A stretch of DNA of 64,000 bases from Roseibium litorale (GCF_014842915.1 NZ_JACYXI010000005.1:62001-126000), one strand, 5' to 3'; positions 43,070-52,446 are shown, counted from the stretch's first letter. Notes: generated by a model from the sequence alone, not told the origin. Numbers and translations: made by a program.

Positions 43070-44230
43070 CTAAGCGCGTACGCGCGTATTTTCTCCCGCC
43101 AGATAAGCCTCTGAGCGCATCTCGATCAACCGTGAAGTCGTCCGGTCAAACTCGAACGCTTCCGTTCCGTCAGTGGACTGATACAACTCGTGAGGCTCAG
43201 CCTCGGCGGAAATGACCAGACGGATGCCGTTGTCATAAAGCGTGTCGATCAGGTTGATGAAACGTTTGGCTTCGTTGCGCCGGGACTTGTTCAGAACCGG
43301 AATATTCTCCAGGAACACCGTTCCAAAGGCATGCGCGATCCGCAGATAGTCGGCAGCGCCAAGCGGCTGCATGCACAACTCATCAAAACTGAAACGCGCT
43401 GCGCCTGCCGCGACCATACGAACCGGGATTACCCGGCCCTTGTTCTCAAGATGGGAACTGTGTGGCGTAACTCCGTGGGTCAGCTTGCGCCATAGCTTTT
43501 CGATATGCTCATCTGCCTGCGGCCCGAGCGGCGTTACATAGACGTCCGCCCCACCAAGCTTCTCCAGCCGGTAGTCCGTGGGGCTGTCCAGCATCACCAC
43601 ATCGACATTTTCGCCGAGCAGCTTGATAAAAGGCAGAAAGAGCTGGCGGTTCAGACCATCCCGGTAGAGATCCTTGGGGTCTACATTTGATGTAGCAACC
43701 ACAACGACCCCGAGCGCGAAAAGCTGAGTAAAGAGACGCCCCAGGATCATTGCATCCGCAATGTCCGTCACCGAAAACTCGTCGAAACAAAGAAGACGGG
43801 TCTCTTCGGCAATCTTTTCGGCAACCGGCGGGATCGGGTCATCGCCCTTGACCTCGCCGCGCTTAAGGGCCTGCCGATAGGCAAAGATCCGCTCATGAGT
43901 CTCGGCCATAAACTCATGGAAATGCACACGGCGCTTACGGCGCACAACAGCCACTTCCATGAACAGATCCATCAGCATGGTCTTGCCCCGGCCGACGCCG
44001 CCCCAGACATAGAGTCCCTTGATCGCCGTTTCCTGCTTGCGGCCGCGGCCGAACAGCCAGCCGAGAGAACTCTTCTTGGAAGCAAGGCGGAGCTGGGACA
44101 GGTCGGTATTCAGGCCGTCCAGGCGCCGGACGATATCGAGCTGAATAGGATCTTCGGTGATTTCACCCAAAGAAACCAATGCTTCATACCGTTGCTGAAG
44201 AGCCCGGTTGGCGGGCAAATCGACGTTCAA
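43070..44230 (-). CDS. zapE: Cell division protein ZapE (AFG1-like ATPase)
   Basis: A 386-residue AAA+-type ATPase of the AFG1/ZapE family. Walker A WGGVGRGKTMLMD (76-88) and Walker B-like LLCFDEFSVTDIADAMI, then the conserved TSNVDPKDLYRDGLNRQLFLPFI-type segment. In E. coli ZapE affects Z-ring stability under stress. The start is a TTG at 44230 with GGAG about eight bases upstream. It lies upstream of mdh on the same strand, a common arrangement in this order. Confidence 0.92.
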   Translation of the reverse strand: MNVDLPANRALQQRYEALVSLGEITEDPIQLDIVRRLDGLNTDLSQLRLASKKSSLGWLFGRGRKQETAIKGLYVWGGVGRGKTMLMDLFMEVAVVRRKRRVHFHEFMAETHERIFAYRQALKRGEVKGDDPIPPVAEKIAEETRLLCFDEFSVTDIADAMILGRLFTQLFALGVVVVATSNVDPKDLYRDGLNRQLFLPFIKLLGENVDVVMLDSPTDYRLEKLGGADVYVTPLGPQADEHIEKLWRKLTHGVTPHSSHLENKGRVIPVRMVAAGAARFSFDELCMQPLGAADYLRIAHAFGTVFLENIPVLNKSRRNEAKRFINLIDTLYDNGIRLVISAEAEPHELYQSTDGTEAFEFDRTTSRLIEMRSEAYLAGENTRVRA

Positions 44231-44391
44231 CTTCGGTTCTCCGTCTACCTGCCACGGGCGTGGAAGATGGCAGGTCCGCTAGAATGCGCACAAGCGCATA
44301 CAATCTGCGCCTTGCGATAGGAGGAAAGACGCGCCTGTGCAAGTGCAAAGCCCCTCCTCCGTCATTTTTTTCGCCGGCGGGTACCATTCAT

Positions 44392-44419
44392 AAAAAAATG
44401 GCCGGCACAAGGCCGGCCA
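44392..44419 (-). terminator. Terminator of the DUF7662 gene
   Basis: Perfect 8-bp stem TGGCCGGC / GCCGGCCA with a 5-base loop, followed on the minus strand by a run of seven T. It is 28 bases past the stop codon of the gene at 44448. Confidence 0.9.
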
Positions 44420-44447
44420 GTCGGAGAACAGGGGTTCGTAAGTAAAC

Positions 44448-45227
44448 TCACAAGTTGAGGATCCGGACCTCGATGCCGGTTTGCTTCATCTGTTGAGACA
44501 ACAAGGTTGCGACCAGCTTCCGTTCGCCGGAGCGCTCCAGCGCCGCCCGGCGGCCACGCCCGTCGGTCAACAGCCAGGCATTGCCCGGCTTCACGAAATC
44601 GAACTCGATCGGGGTATCCTTGGACAGACCGATGGATTCCAGCAGGTTGCCCGGAAAACCACCCTCAGGCGGATAGCCGTTTATCTCAAGACGGAGCGCC
44701 CGGTAAAATGGCTGGATAGCCTCAACCGGGACAAGAACACATCTCAGGGAACCCGCGCGCAGCCACAAAATCCGGGCAACACCCGCCGTACCTGGCAGGG
44801 CTTCGGAAGAGCAGGGAACCTTGTGCACCTCCCCTAGAGTGGTCCATTCCACCCGTAAGGTGACTGTCACAGGCTGCCTGAGGCCCATGGCCAGCTTGGT
44901 GAGCTGCCGCTCCTCTGAGCTTTGGCTGGATGCATCACGGGCTTGGGCGGATTTACTGCCTTCCGCAAGTGCTGTCCCGCCGATTCGAAGCCTGCGGAAG
45001 ACGACCATATCCCGGGAAAGATCGGCGCGCTCCACCCGCCAGCCCGCATCCAGCCAGGCATTCTGATGGACCAGGCTGCCGCCAGAATTTGCCCACCAAG
45101 TACGATGCTCGCGGGCACTCCGCGGCAGGTTGGTACCAAGAACGCCTTCGACATCGTCGAGCTTCGCAGCCCAGACCACATCCTCCAGACGTGCCAGATG
45201 CTCCCGAAGTGGATCGTATTTCGACAT
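44448..45227 (-). CDS. DUF7662-like domain protein with unknown C-terminal domain
   Basis: A 259-residue soluble protein. The first 80 residues match the DUF7662 pattern: YDPLREHLARL, then LDDVEGVLGTNLPRSAREHRTWW, WLDAGWRVERADL and VVFRR. The remaining 170 residues (for example TLRVEWTTLGEVHKV, EINGYPPEGGFPGNLLESI and a basic end ERKLVATLLSQQMKQTG) form a second domain I do not recognise. No catalytic motif is obvious. GGAGG lies just upstream of the ATG and the gene is monocistronic. Confidence 0.7.
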   Translation of the reverse strand: MSKYDPLREHLARLEDVVWAAKLDDVEGVLGTNLPRSAREHRTWWANSGGSLVHQNAWLDAGWRVERADLSRDMVVFRRLRIGGTALAEGSKSAQARDASSQSSEERQLTKLAMGLRQPVTVTLRVEWTTLGEVHKVPCSSEALPGTAGVARILWLRAGSLRCVLVPVEAIQPFYRALRLEINGYPPEGGFPGNLLESIGLSKDTPIEFDFVKPGNAWLLTDGRGRRAALERSGERKLVATLLSQQMKQTGIEVRILNL

Positions 45228-45306
45228 GACAGCCGCCTCCTTGACCTTTCATCAAGTTTTGCAGCTATCCCGTGCCTCGTCTAGATAAAAATAACCTATA
45301 GTTGCT

Positions 45307-45831
45307 TTATCTGAACAGCGAAACCGCGGCACCCGTGGACGTCTGGCCGTTGAACTGCTGTGTAGAGGTTGCATAAAGCTGAGCAACCACGGCGCCGGTG
45401 CTGTCTTTGAGCTCCACCTGCTTGCCGGAAAGATTCCAGGCAGCGATGCTGGAGAGAACCGCATTTGTACAACCCCGGGTGTTTGCCCTATAGCCGCCGG
45501 ACCAAGTGGTCAGCGCCATAAAGGCCATGCAACTGTCGCCACCCGAAGACAGTTTCCAGCCTCCCGCCATGTCGCTGCGGCTAATCTCGATAGCACCGGA
45601 CGGCTCAGTAACCGGGCTGGCGGAAAGATCCGTCCCTGCCGTCTGCGCATCCTGTACCGTACCGGGGGCTGGTGCCATTGGATCCAGCGGCTGAAGCGAC
45701 CCCTGCCCCACCGGAGTTGTCGGCGTCGCAGGCAGCGGAGCCACGTAATCGCGAGACCCTGAGAACCTCTGGCAGCCGGATACCGCCACCGCCAAGCCCA
45801 GCATCAATGCAATCGACACAGTCTTTTTCAT
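45307..45831 (-). CDS. AprI/Inh family (Omp19-like) lipoprotein
   Basis: A 174-residue lipoprotein: signal peptide with lipobox VSGC (Cys20), a Pro/Thr-rich linker to about residue 85, then an Inh-type domain (MAGGWKLSSGGDSCMAFMAL ... TRGCTNAVLSSIAAWNL) with two cysteines. The family includes metalloprotease inhibitors and the Brucella outer-membrane lipoprotein Omp19, which inhibits proteases. It is expected to be anchored in the outer membrane facing the periplasm or surface. Confidence 0.83.
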   Translation of the reverse strand: MKKTVSIALMLGLAVAVSGCQRFSGSRDYVAPLPATPTTPVGQGSLQPLDPMAPAPGTVQDAQTAGTDLSASPVTEPSGAIEISRSDMAGGWKLSSGGDSCMAFMALTTWSGGYRANTRGCTNAVLSSIAAWNLSGKQVELKDSTGAVVAQLYATSTQQFNGQTSTGAAVSLFR

Positions 45832-46029
45832 CTCGAATCAATCCTTGTTCCGCCGCGAACATTTTGCCTTGTCTTACCCACCTTGAAACGGAAAGGCAAA
45901 AATCGACTTAAATCCCTTTGATTTGTTCATTGAAAAACCGCATTTGCGGCTGATATATGGTTCCAGTGCTTTGGAGGAGCGCCGGGAGGTCCTGAATTTT
46001 GCAAACAGGTCTCTTGGAAAGAGCGTTCC

Positions 46030-46731
46030 ATGCGGTTTTCAAAGGTTTCAAATCAGCTTCAGCTCCTTGTGGCGCGTGGTGGCAACCTGGCGGCCTCAGC
46101 GGCTGCAAAACTTCAGTTCTTGCCGACGGCGCCTGGCTCATCCTGGAAGCACCCTCGCCAACGCCAGCACGCCAGCCAAGAGACACCCTGTCCGGTCATT
46201 CCTTTTGGCAGAGGTGAAATTAGGGTCCTGGGCGAAGCTGGAAAGTCCCTGTTCCGCGAACATCTGATGCGCCTTGATCCGGAAACCCGGCGCAGCCGCT
46301 TTGCGATGCACGCGACCGATACATTCCTGAAGGGCTATGCAGAGACTTCCTTCACATTGAATACGCTCATTTTCGCCTATTTCGAGGAGGGGCTTGTTCG
46401 CGCGACTGCCGAACTGAGATCCCTGGACGATTTTGAACTGGCAGAAGCCGCTTTCTGTGTTGAACGGGATTGGCGCCGGATGGGCCTTGCCACCGCTCTG
46501 ATGACGTCGTTGTTGAAAGCTGCCAGGGGCCGGGGTGTCCGGCACATCTACATCAATTGCCTGGCGACCAACCGGCATATGCAGGCCCTCGCGCGCAAGT
46601 TCGCCGCAGAAATGACCTTTGAAGCCGGAGACGTCATCGGCCGGCTGGTACCGCTTCAGGAAGACCGTCCCTCCTGGCTCAGCCAGCTGCTTGACCGGTT
46701 ACGCCCCGAGCGAGCGGCAACATCCGCCTGA
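46030..46731 (+). CDS. GNAT family N-acetyltransferase
   Basis: A 233-residue protein with a GNAT domain from about residue 80. HLMRLDPETRRSRF marks the start of the domain and ERDWRRMGLATALMTSLLKAAR is the acetyl-CoA-binding segment (R/Q-x-x-G-x-A), followed by NCLATNRHMQALARKF. The first 60 residues are basic and low in structure and may not be translated; ATG 46030 with GGAAAGAG upstream is the best visible start. Substrate unknown. Confidence 0.78.
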   Translation: MRFSKVSNQLQLLVARGGNLAASAAAKLQFLPTAPGSSWKHPRQRQHASQETPCPVIPFGRGEIRVLGEAGKSLFREHLMRLDPETRRSRFAMHATDTFLKGYAETSFTLNTLIFAYFEEGLVRATAELRSLDDFELAEAAFCVERDWRRMGLATALMTSLLKAARGRGVRHIYINCLATNRHMQALARKFAAEMTFEAGDVIGRLVPLQEDRPSWLSQLLDRLRPERAATSA

Positions 46732-46779
46732 CCTCCAACCCCTAAGCAAGAGTTCAGTCCGCTGGGCGCCGTATCCTGA

Positions 46780-47235
46780 TCAGGCCACCTCAGCCCGGCT
46801 GGTCGGGCCTACGAGCGGTTCGCCGAGCAGAACCCGGTCCGCCGCGAGGCGGATGCGCCGGAAATATTCCGCCGCATAGGAAAACGTCGAGGGATAGGGC
46901 GCGGGACCCGCAATCTGCCAGCTATCTATCGAGACCGCTTTGTCCCAGCCGGTCGGCAGGTCCACGGGCTTCATTTCGGACAGATAGATCACCTGATCCG
47001 GGAAAGGCGCATGCGGCATCAGGAAGATGTCCATGCTTTTCGGCTGCAGGCCATCGACCGGAATCTCATGCGCGGACAGCAGTTTGCGGACCGCGGGATG
47101 CAGCATCTGTGCTGGCTTGACGCCAGCGGAGAAGGCCCGCACCTGACCGCGCCCACGCATGTTCATATAGGCTTCCGCCAGGGGGCCCAGCAGGGAATTG
47201 TCGGGACAAACGAACAGGATAGCCGCTTCTGGCAC
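46780..47235 (-). CDS. Low-molecular-weight phosphatase-like protein lacking catalytic residues
   Basis: A 151-residue protein with the LMW-PTP/arsenate reductase fold: AAILFVCPDNSLLGPLAEAYMN, FSAGVKP, HPAVRKLLSAHEIPVDG. The P-loop nucleophile Cys10 is present, but the C-x5-R arginine is replaced by Leu16 and the usual DP general-acid motif reads GPAP. It is therefore unlikely to be an active phosphatase or arsenate reductase. GTG start at 47235 with GGAG seven bases upstream. Possible roles are ligand binding or regulation; this is inference. Confidence 0.75.
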   Translation of the reverse strand: MPEAAILFVCPDNSLLGPLAEAYMNMRGRGQVRAFSAGVKPAQMLHPAVRKLLSAHEIPVDGLQPKSMDIFLMPHAPFPDQVIYLSEMKPVDLPTGWDKAVSIDSWQIAGPAPYPSTFSYAAEYFRRIRLAADRVLLGEPLVGPTSRAEVA

Positions 47236-47456
47236 GTCACATCTCCATCTCGCCGAAGGGGATTCGATTCCGGCACTCTTCTAGCGCGACCATCAGATGG
47301 GATTATGACAAGAAACGGCAAGACCACGTTTCAGGTGCCAGCGGGTGGACGACTGGGCCAGGCCGGGCAAAAACCCAGCCGGACCCGGCCTTTTCAAGCC
47401 GCATCCGCGCCTCAAAAAAGTTCTTCTCACGAATTCAAGCACCAGCCTATTGACGC

Positions 47457-47804
47457 TCACCCCTCAAAGAACGCATCAAATGCGGCAAGCGCTTCTGCGC
47501 CGTAAATCATGGAAGGTCCACCGCCCATATAGACTGCCACACCAATGGTCTCCATCACCTCTTCCCGGGTGGCTCCGTATTTGGCTGCCGCTTTTGAATG
47601 ATAGGCCAGGCAGCCATCACAGCGGGCAGCAATGCCGATCGCGAGCGCCATGAGCTCCTTTGTCTTCGAATCGAGCGCTCCCGCCTTGATTGCGGCTCTC
47701 GCGACCTCGTGGAAGCCTTTCGCCACGCCGGGAATACCGCCTCGCAGCTCGCCCATACGGGCGTCGGTCTGCGAAATGAAAGCTTGCCAATCGGATACGG
47801 ACAT
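47457..47804 (-). CDS. Carboxymuconolactone decarboxylase / AhpD-like protein
   Basis: A 115-residue alkylhydroperoxidase-fold protein with the redox motif Cys62-x-x-Cys65-x3-His69 in RCDGCLAYHSKAA, and ATREEVMETIGVAVYMGGGPS. The CxxC-H pattern suggests a thiol peroxidase-like (AhpD) activity rather than a ring-cleavage decarboxylase. GGAGAAG precedes the ATG. It is divergent from the MAPEG gene. Confidence 0.88.
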   Translation of the reverse strand: MSVSDWQAFISQTDARMGELRGGIPGVAKGFHEVARAAIKAGALDSKTKELMALAIGIAARCDGCLAYHSKAAAKYGATREEVMETIGVAVYMGGGPSMIYGAEALAAFDAFFEG

Positions 47805-47958
47805 TTGATCTTCTCCATGAAATTGAATGCCTCAGGGCATAAGTTTCAGTTTATTGAAACTAAAGATCCGCTCCTTGATTTTCCTCAAGTGCTGGCCGAA
47901 AAGCGGCACCATACCGTTCACCGGCGTCCGTCCGGCCACTTCCTTCAGGAGACCTTCG

Positions 47959-48336
47959 ATGCCAATCGCCGTCTGGTGCATCTTGATCGCCGCTATTCTG
48001 CCCATTGCCGCAGTATTTCCGGCCAAGCTCAGCAAGGATTTCGACAACGCCAAGCCGCGCGATCCAAACTATTGGAAGGACGGTTTCCGTGCCCGCGCCC
48101 AGAGCGCACAGGCCAACGGCTTTGAAGCCTTTCCGTTTTTCGCGGCCGCGGTGATCGTTGGGCTGGGACAGGGTGGTGATACTGTCTGGATCGACAGGCT
48201 GGCGGAACTCTTTATCGGCCTCCGGATCATTTACACCCTGTGCTACTGGACCGACCGGGCCACGCCGCGCTCTCTCGCCTGGATCGCGGGCTTTGCCGCA
48301 ACCCTCGCGATTTTCACTAGCCCCGTCTGGAGCTGA
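47959..48336 (+). CDS. MAPEG family membrane protein
   Basis: A 125-residue protein with four hydrophobic helices and the MAPEG pattern RARAQSAQANGFEAFPFFAAAVI. The family covers glutathione S-transferase-like membrane proteins of eicosanoid and glutathione metabolism; bacterial members have unknown substrates. ATG 47959 follows AGGAGA by six bases; the 44 residues upstream in the frame are not membrane-like and are rejected as coding. Confidence 0.85.
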   Translation: MPIAVWCILIAAILPIAAVFPAKLSKDFDNAKPRDPNYWKDGFRARAQSAQANGFEAFPFFAAAVIVGLGQGGDTVWIDRLAELFIGLRIIYTLCYWTDRATPRSLAWIAGFAATLAIFTSPVWS

Positions 48337-48419
48337 GCCGTCCCCAGCTCTTCCTCAGCCCGCGATTGCCCGAAAGCTGCGAATAAGAGACAGTGCGCCA
48401 ACCAGGGAATCAGCCGCAC

Positions 48420-50282
48420 ATGCCAGCTTCGCAGCCGCAACTCGCGGACAAACACAACCTCACAAACATGACTGGTCCGCGGGATGTCCTGCGCGATATC
48501 TTCGGCTATCCGGATTTCCGCGGAAGACAGGCAGAAGTCGTCGAAACGCTGGTCAGCGGCAAGGATGCGGTTGTCCTGTTTCCGACCGGAGCCGGCAAGT
48601 CTCTCTGCTTCCAGATCCCTGCACTCTGCCGGCCTGGCGTCGGCATCGTGATTTCGCCTCTGATCGCCCTGATGAAGGATCAGGTCGGTGCGCTTGAGGC
48701 GGCGGGTGTCAAAGCGGCTGCGCTGAACTCCTCTCTCTCGGCCGAAGAGCAGGAGGCAGTGCGCGCCAAGGCACGCTCCGGCGAGTTGAAACTTCTCTAC
48801 GTGACGCCAGAAAGGCTTGCGACGGAAGGCTTCCGGCGGTTTCTCGACACGCTCCAGATCGCGCTCTTTGCAATTGATGAGGCCCATTGCGTCAGCCAAT
48901 GGGGCCATGACTTCCGGCCCGAGTACTTGTCTTTGACCACGCTGGCAGAACGCTATCCAGGCGTGCCGCGTGTCGCACTGACGGCAACCGCCGATCCGCA
49001 TACCCGCGAAGACCTGATTACCCGCCTTAAACTGGAAAGCGCCGAGGTTTTCTCGACAAGCTTCGACCGGCCTAACATCCGCTATGAAATCGTCGAGCGG
49101 ACCAACCAGCGCCAGCAGCTGCTCGACTTCCTGACGCGCCACAAGGACGAAAGCGGCATTGTTTACTGCCTCTCCCGTGCCAAGGTGGAAGAGATTGCGG
49201 AGTGGCTGTGTTCCAAGGGTATCCGAGCTCTACCCTATCACGCGGGGCTCGCACCGGATATCCGGTCCGCCAATCAGGACGCCTTCCTGCTGGAAGAAGG
49301 GCTTTGCCTGGTCGCGACCGTCGCCTTTGGGATGGGCATCGACAAGCCGGACGTGCGCTTCGTCGCGCATCTGGACCTGCCCTCCTCTGTTGAGGCCTAT
49401 TACCAGGAAACGGGGCGCGCCGGGCGTGACGGCGCGCCGTCCGAGGCCTGGATGGCCTATGGTATGGCCGACATGGTTCAACGCCGCCGCATGATCGCGG
49501 AAGGCGATGCGCCGGACGAGATCAAGCGCGCTGAAAACGCCAAGCTGAACGCGCTTCTCGGTATCTGCGAAACCTCCGGCTGCCGCCGACAGGCCCTTCT
49601 GGCCCATTTCGGCGAGACCTATCCGCAGCCCTGCGGCAATTGCGACACCTGCCTTTCCCCGGTCGAGACCTGGGACGGCACGCAGGCGGCACAAAAATTC
49701 CTCTCCGCCGTCTACCGAACCGAGCAGCGCTTCGGCACCGGCCACATCATTGATGTGCTGCTTGGCAAGGAAACCGAAAAGACAGCCCGTTTCGGCCACA
49801 CCTCGCTCTCGGTCTATGGTATCGGCCAGGAACACTCGCCCAAGGTCTGGCAATCGGTCGCCCGGCAGCTGGTCGCCGCCGGTCTGATGGATGTCGACCA
49901 CGCCAATTTCGGCGCCCTTGTCCTGACCGAGGACACAAGAGCCGTTTTCCGGGGCGAGCGGCAGGTTCTGCTGCGCAAGGACCGCGCCGCTGCAAGTCTC
50001 AGGAAAACCCGCGGCGAACGCTCCGCGTCCCTCGCCGATGACCTCGACCATGAAGACCGCCAGCTCTTTGAACAGCTCCGCCGCCTCAGGACGAGACTCG
50101 CAAAAGAGAACGAAGTGCCGCCCTATGTGGTGTTTCCCGATGCTACACTGGCAGGGATCGCCAAGGCGCGCCCCGGCACCTACACCGCGCTTCTCGCCGT
50201 TTCCGGCGTTGGCCAGTCGAAGCTGGAGCGCTATGGCAAGGACTTCATTGAAGCTGTCGAGGCGTTTGAAAGCTCGCTCTGA
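48420..50282 (+). CDS. recQ: ATP-dependent DNA helicase RecQ
   Basis: A 620-residue RecQ helicase (3' to 5' unwinding in recombination and fork repair). Motif [16 protein letters not shown], motif II and aromatic loop [46 protein letters not shown], the zinc-binding cysteines in [11 protein letters not shown] / CGNCDTCL, an RQC domain and a C-terminal HRDC domain (residues about 540-610). The start is uncertain: GTG 48393, ATG 48420 or ATG 48468. Confidence 0.95.
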   Translation: MPASQPQLADKHNLTNMTGPRDVLRDIFGYPDFRGRQAEVVETLVSGKDAVVLFPTGAGKSLCFQIPALCRPGVGIVISPLIALMKDQVGALEAAGVKAAALNSSLSAEEQEAVRAKARSGELKLLYVTPERLATEGFRRFLDTLQIALFAIDEAHCVSQWGHDFRPEYLSLTTLAERYPGVPRVALTATADPHTREDLITRLKLESAEVFSTSFDRPNIRYEIVERTNQRQQLLDFLTRHKDESGIVYCLSRAKVEEIAEWLCSKGIRALPYHAGLAPDIRSANQDAFLLEEGLCLVATVAFGMGIDKPDVRFVAHLDLPSSVEAYYQETGRAGRDGAPSEAWMAYGMADMVQRRRMIAEGDAPDEIKRAENAKLNALLGICETSGCRRQALLAHFGETYPQPCGNCDTCLSPVETWDGTQAAQKFLSAVYRTEQRFGTGHIIDVLLGKETEKTARFGHTSLSVYGIGQEHSPKVWQSVARQLVAAGLMDVDHANFGALVLTEDTRAVFRGERQVLLRKDRAAASLRKTRGERSASLADDLDHEDRQLFEQLRRLRTRLAKENEVPPYVVFPDATLAGIAKARPGTYTALLAVSGVGQSKLERYGKDFIEAVEAFESSL

Positions 50283-50294
50283 GGCAGGCCAGCT

Positions 50295-50672
50295 TCAATC
50301 CGGCCAGACGTTGGCATTTTCCTCAAAGTCCGGGCGCTGGGGGTTTACGACACAGAACCGGTGACCGCTCGGGGCTTGCATGACCACCCAGGTTTTACAG
50401 GCGCCGGCCTCGACCGCACCCAGCTTCTTCAGCCGGGCAACCTCTGCTGGAACGTTATCCGTCTCGATGTCGATATGAACCCGCGGCTCGTGCTCGACCG
50501 ATTGCAGCAGCACCCGCATTTCTCCGGCCGGACCTATTAGATCCCGGTATTTCGGATCCTTCGCTCCCTCTTCCCGGTTGCGGCCAAGCGCACTGGTCCA
50601 GAACGTCTCGTGACGCTCCAAGTCACCATCCTTGCAATCGATGACCAGACAGGCCAAGCGGCTCTTGTGCAT
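50295..50672 (-). CDS. VOC (glyoxalase-like) family protein
   Basis: A 125-residue single-module vicinal-oxygen-chelate protein: LACLVIDCKD at the start, VHIDIETDNVPAEVARLKKLGA in the middle and APSGHRFCVVNPQ at the end. Its specific reaction is unknown. AGGAGAGG precedes the ATG. It lies just downstream of a second VOC gene on the same strand. Confidence 0.85.
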   Translation of the reverse strand: MHKSRLACLVIDCKDGDLERHETFWTSALGRNREEGAKDPKYRDLIGPAGEMRVLLQSVEHEPRVHIDIETDNVPAEVARLKKLGAVEAGACKTWVVMQAPSGHRFCVVNPQRPDFEENANVWPD

Positions 50673-50681
50673 CTTCCTCTC

Positions 50682-51071
50682 CTACTCCGGAAGGTGGCAG
50701 ACGGCCTCGATGTTGTGCCCATCCGGATCGAGAACAAAGGCCCCGTAATAGTTCTCATGATAGTGAGGCCGCAGGCCCGGGGCGCCGTTGTCTTTCCCGC
50801 CGGCAGCCATGGCAGCCTCGTAGAACGCGTCGACAAGGGCGCGGCTTGCAGCAGTGAAAGCCACATGCACGGGGAGATTCAACGCTTTCTGTCCACCAAT
50901 CCAGAACTCCGGCTTGTCCGCTCCATAGCCGCAATAAGAGATGCTGCCGGTTTGTGCCGGCCCCACTTCCACCAGCGCCTTGATACCGAGCGGCGCGAGC
51001 GCCTTGTCATAAAAGGCTTTGGCCGCGGCATAGTCCGACACTTCAAAACCCACGTGATCGAGAATCGGCAT
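50682..51071 (-). CDS. VOC family protein
   Basis: A 129-residue VOC protein beginning MPILDHVGFEVSDYAAAKAFYDKAL, with HVAFTAASRALVDAFYEAA and the C-terminal DPDGHNIEAVCH, which resembles glyoxalase-fold proteins of the lactoylglutathione lyase type. Metal-ligand-like His6 and Glu near the C-terminus are visible. ATG 51071 has GGGAG upstream; 68 further codons in the open frame are not supported. It is paired with the next VOC gene, nine bases apart. Confidence 0.88.
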   Translation of the reverse strand: MPILDHVGFEVSDYAAAKAFYDKALAPLGIKALVEVGPAQTGSISYCGYGADKPEFWIGGQKALNLPVHVAFTAASRALVDAFYEAAMAAGGKDNGAPGLRPHYHENYYGAFVLDPDGHNIEAVCHLPE

Positions 51072-51290
51072 GATTGAACAGCTCCCTGAAAGCCAAGGAA
51101 CAAATAAAGAACATAAGTTGAGAGAGCGCAAGCAAAAGATGCAAGCTGCGAAATCGGCCCGTTCTTCAGGGGCATTCTGACCGCAAGAGCGCTTGAAACA
51201 CACAGGCCGCGGCCCATGTAAGCCTAGGAGTTTCCCTTCAGGGCCCGGTATCTCGGCGCCCTGCCCCCAAGACATTTCAGGAGAGATTCA

Positions 51291-52121
51291 ATGGCTTCTC
51301 AAGCTACGATCAAATTTGCCGACGGCCACGAGATCCCGCAGGTTGGCCTGGGGGTCTGGCAGACTCCGAACGACACCGCTGACGCTGCCGTTCAGGCCGC
51401 ACTTGAGGCAGGGTACCGGCACATCGACACCGCTGCGATCTACGGAAACGAGGAAGGCGTCGGCAAGGGTATCAAGGCCTCCGGCGTTGACCGCAAGGAC
51501 ATCTTCCTGACCACCAAGCTCTGGAATGACGAACAGGGCTACGACTCCACGCTGAAGGCTTTCGATGCAAGCCTGAAGCGCCTCGGCACCGACTATGTCG
51601 ATCTCTATCTCATTCACTGGCCGAGCCCGCACCGTGAACTCTATCTCGACACCTGGAAGGCTTTCATCAAGCTGAAGGAAGAAGGCCAGGTCAAATCCAT
51701 TGGCGTGTCCAACTTCTGCCCCGAGCATCTGGAGAAGATCATCGGCGAGACGGGCGTGACGCCTGTCATCAATCAGGTCGAGCTGCACCCCGACTTCCAG
51801 CAGACCGAATTGCGCGCCTTCCACGAGAAGCACGGCATCATCACCCAGAGCTGGAGCCCGCTTGGGCGCGGCAAGCTGCTGGAGCATAGTGACGTCGCCG
51901 CCATTGCCCGCAAGCATGGCCGCACCGCTGCCCAGGTGGTGATCCGCTGGCATATGGATCAGGGACTGGTCGTCATTCCGAAATCCGCCAACCCGGACCG
52001 GATCAAACAGAACTTCCAGGTCTTCGACTTCAAACTTGACGCCGATGACATGGCGACACTCGCCAAACTGGACGATACCGGCAACCGGATGGGCCCGGAT
52101 CCAATGACGGCAGATTTCTGA
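51291..52121 (+). CDS. Aldo/keto reductase
   Basis: A 276-residue AKR with the full catalytic tetrad context: HIDTAAIYGNE (Asp, Tyr), TTKLWND (Lys) and LYLIHWPSP (His). The C-terminal VVIPKSANPDRIKQN is the NADPH-binding loop. It most resembles 2,5-diketo-D-gluconate reductase-type enzymes acting on aldehydes such as methylglyoxal. AGGAGAG lies upstream of the ATG. Confidence 0.92.
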   Translation: MASQATIKFADGHEIPQVGLGVWQTPNDTADAAVQAALEAGYRHIDTAAIYGNEEGVGKGIKASGVDRKDIFLTTKLWNDEQGYDSTLKAFDASLKRLGTDYVDLYLIHWPSPHRELYLDTWKAFIKLKEEGQVKSIGVSNFCPEHLEKIIGETGVTPVINQVELHPDFQQTELRAFHEKHGIITQSWSPLGRGKLLEHSDVAAIARKHGRTAAQVVIRWHMDQGLVVIPKSANPDRIKQNFQVFDFKLDADDMATLAKLDDTGNRMGPDPMTADF

Positions 52122-52234
52122 GGGGACAAGAAGATGGGAGCAGGCTTTCCGCTTTGTTCCCGGCGCGTCCCGCAGTCCCTGATGGAGCGAAACGGAAGTC
52201 CGGGATCTCAATCCGTTTTAGGGTTGAAATACAG

Positions 52235-52255
52235 GTCCCGGCTCAAGGCCGGGAC
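52235..52255. repeat. GC-rich palindromic unit
   Basis: Eight-base arms GTCCCGGC / GCCGGGAC around a TCAAG loop. The 8-5-8 plan resembles the two 9-5-9 units 60-130 bp downstream, suggesting a shared family of small intergenic hairpin elements. Confidence 0.6.
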
Positions 52256-52314
52256 GGCCCGGCGGAATTGACCGGTTTAAGATAGAAACGCCTCTGACTG
52301 AGCGACCTCTCGAT

Positions 52315-52390
52315 CGTCATCCTCGGCCTCGTGCCGAGGATCTATACAAGTCAATGACTGACAGATGGTCGGGACAAGCCCGACCATGAC
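52315..52390. repeat. Composite intergenic palindromic element
   Basis: Two perfect hairpins with nine-base arms: ATCCTCGGC / GCCGAGGAT (52319-52341) and ATGGTCGGG / CCCGACCAT (52365-52387), each with a five-base loop. Outer CGTCAT (52315) and ATGACG (52385) bracket the pair as a further inverted repeat. Such units occur dispersed in alphaproteobacterial intergenic regions; only one copy is in this window. Confidence 0.65.
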
Positions 52391-52416
52391 GACCGAAAAC
52401 AAACTGCTTTTCCATC

Positions 52417-52446
52417 AAAAAAGGCCACCCAATGGGCGGCCCTTTT
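52417..52446 (-). terminator. Terminator of the sdh operon
   Basis: Stem GGCC-A-CCC / GGG-C-GGCC with one mismatch and AAT loop, extended by A/T pairs and followed on the minus strand by TTTTTT, 27 bases past the sdhB stop. Confidence 0.85.

Noticed and set aside
47827..47958. N-terminal extension of the MAPEG protein
   Set aside because: The added residues are not membrane-like, and an AGGAGA box directly precedes ATG 47959.
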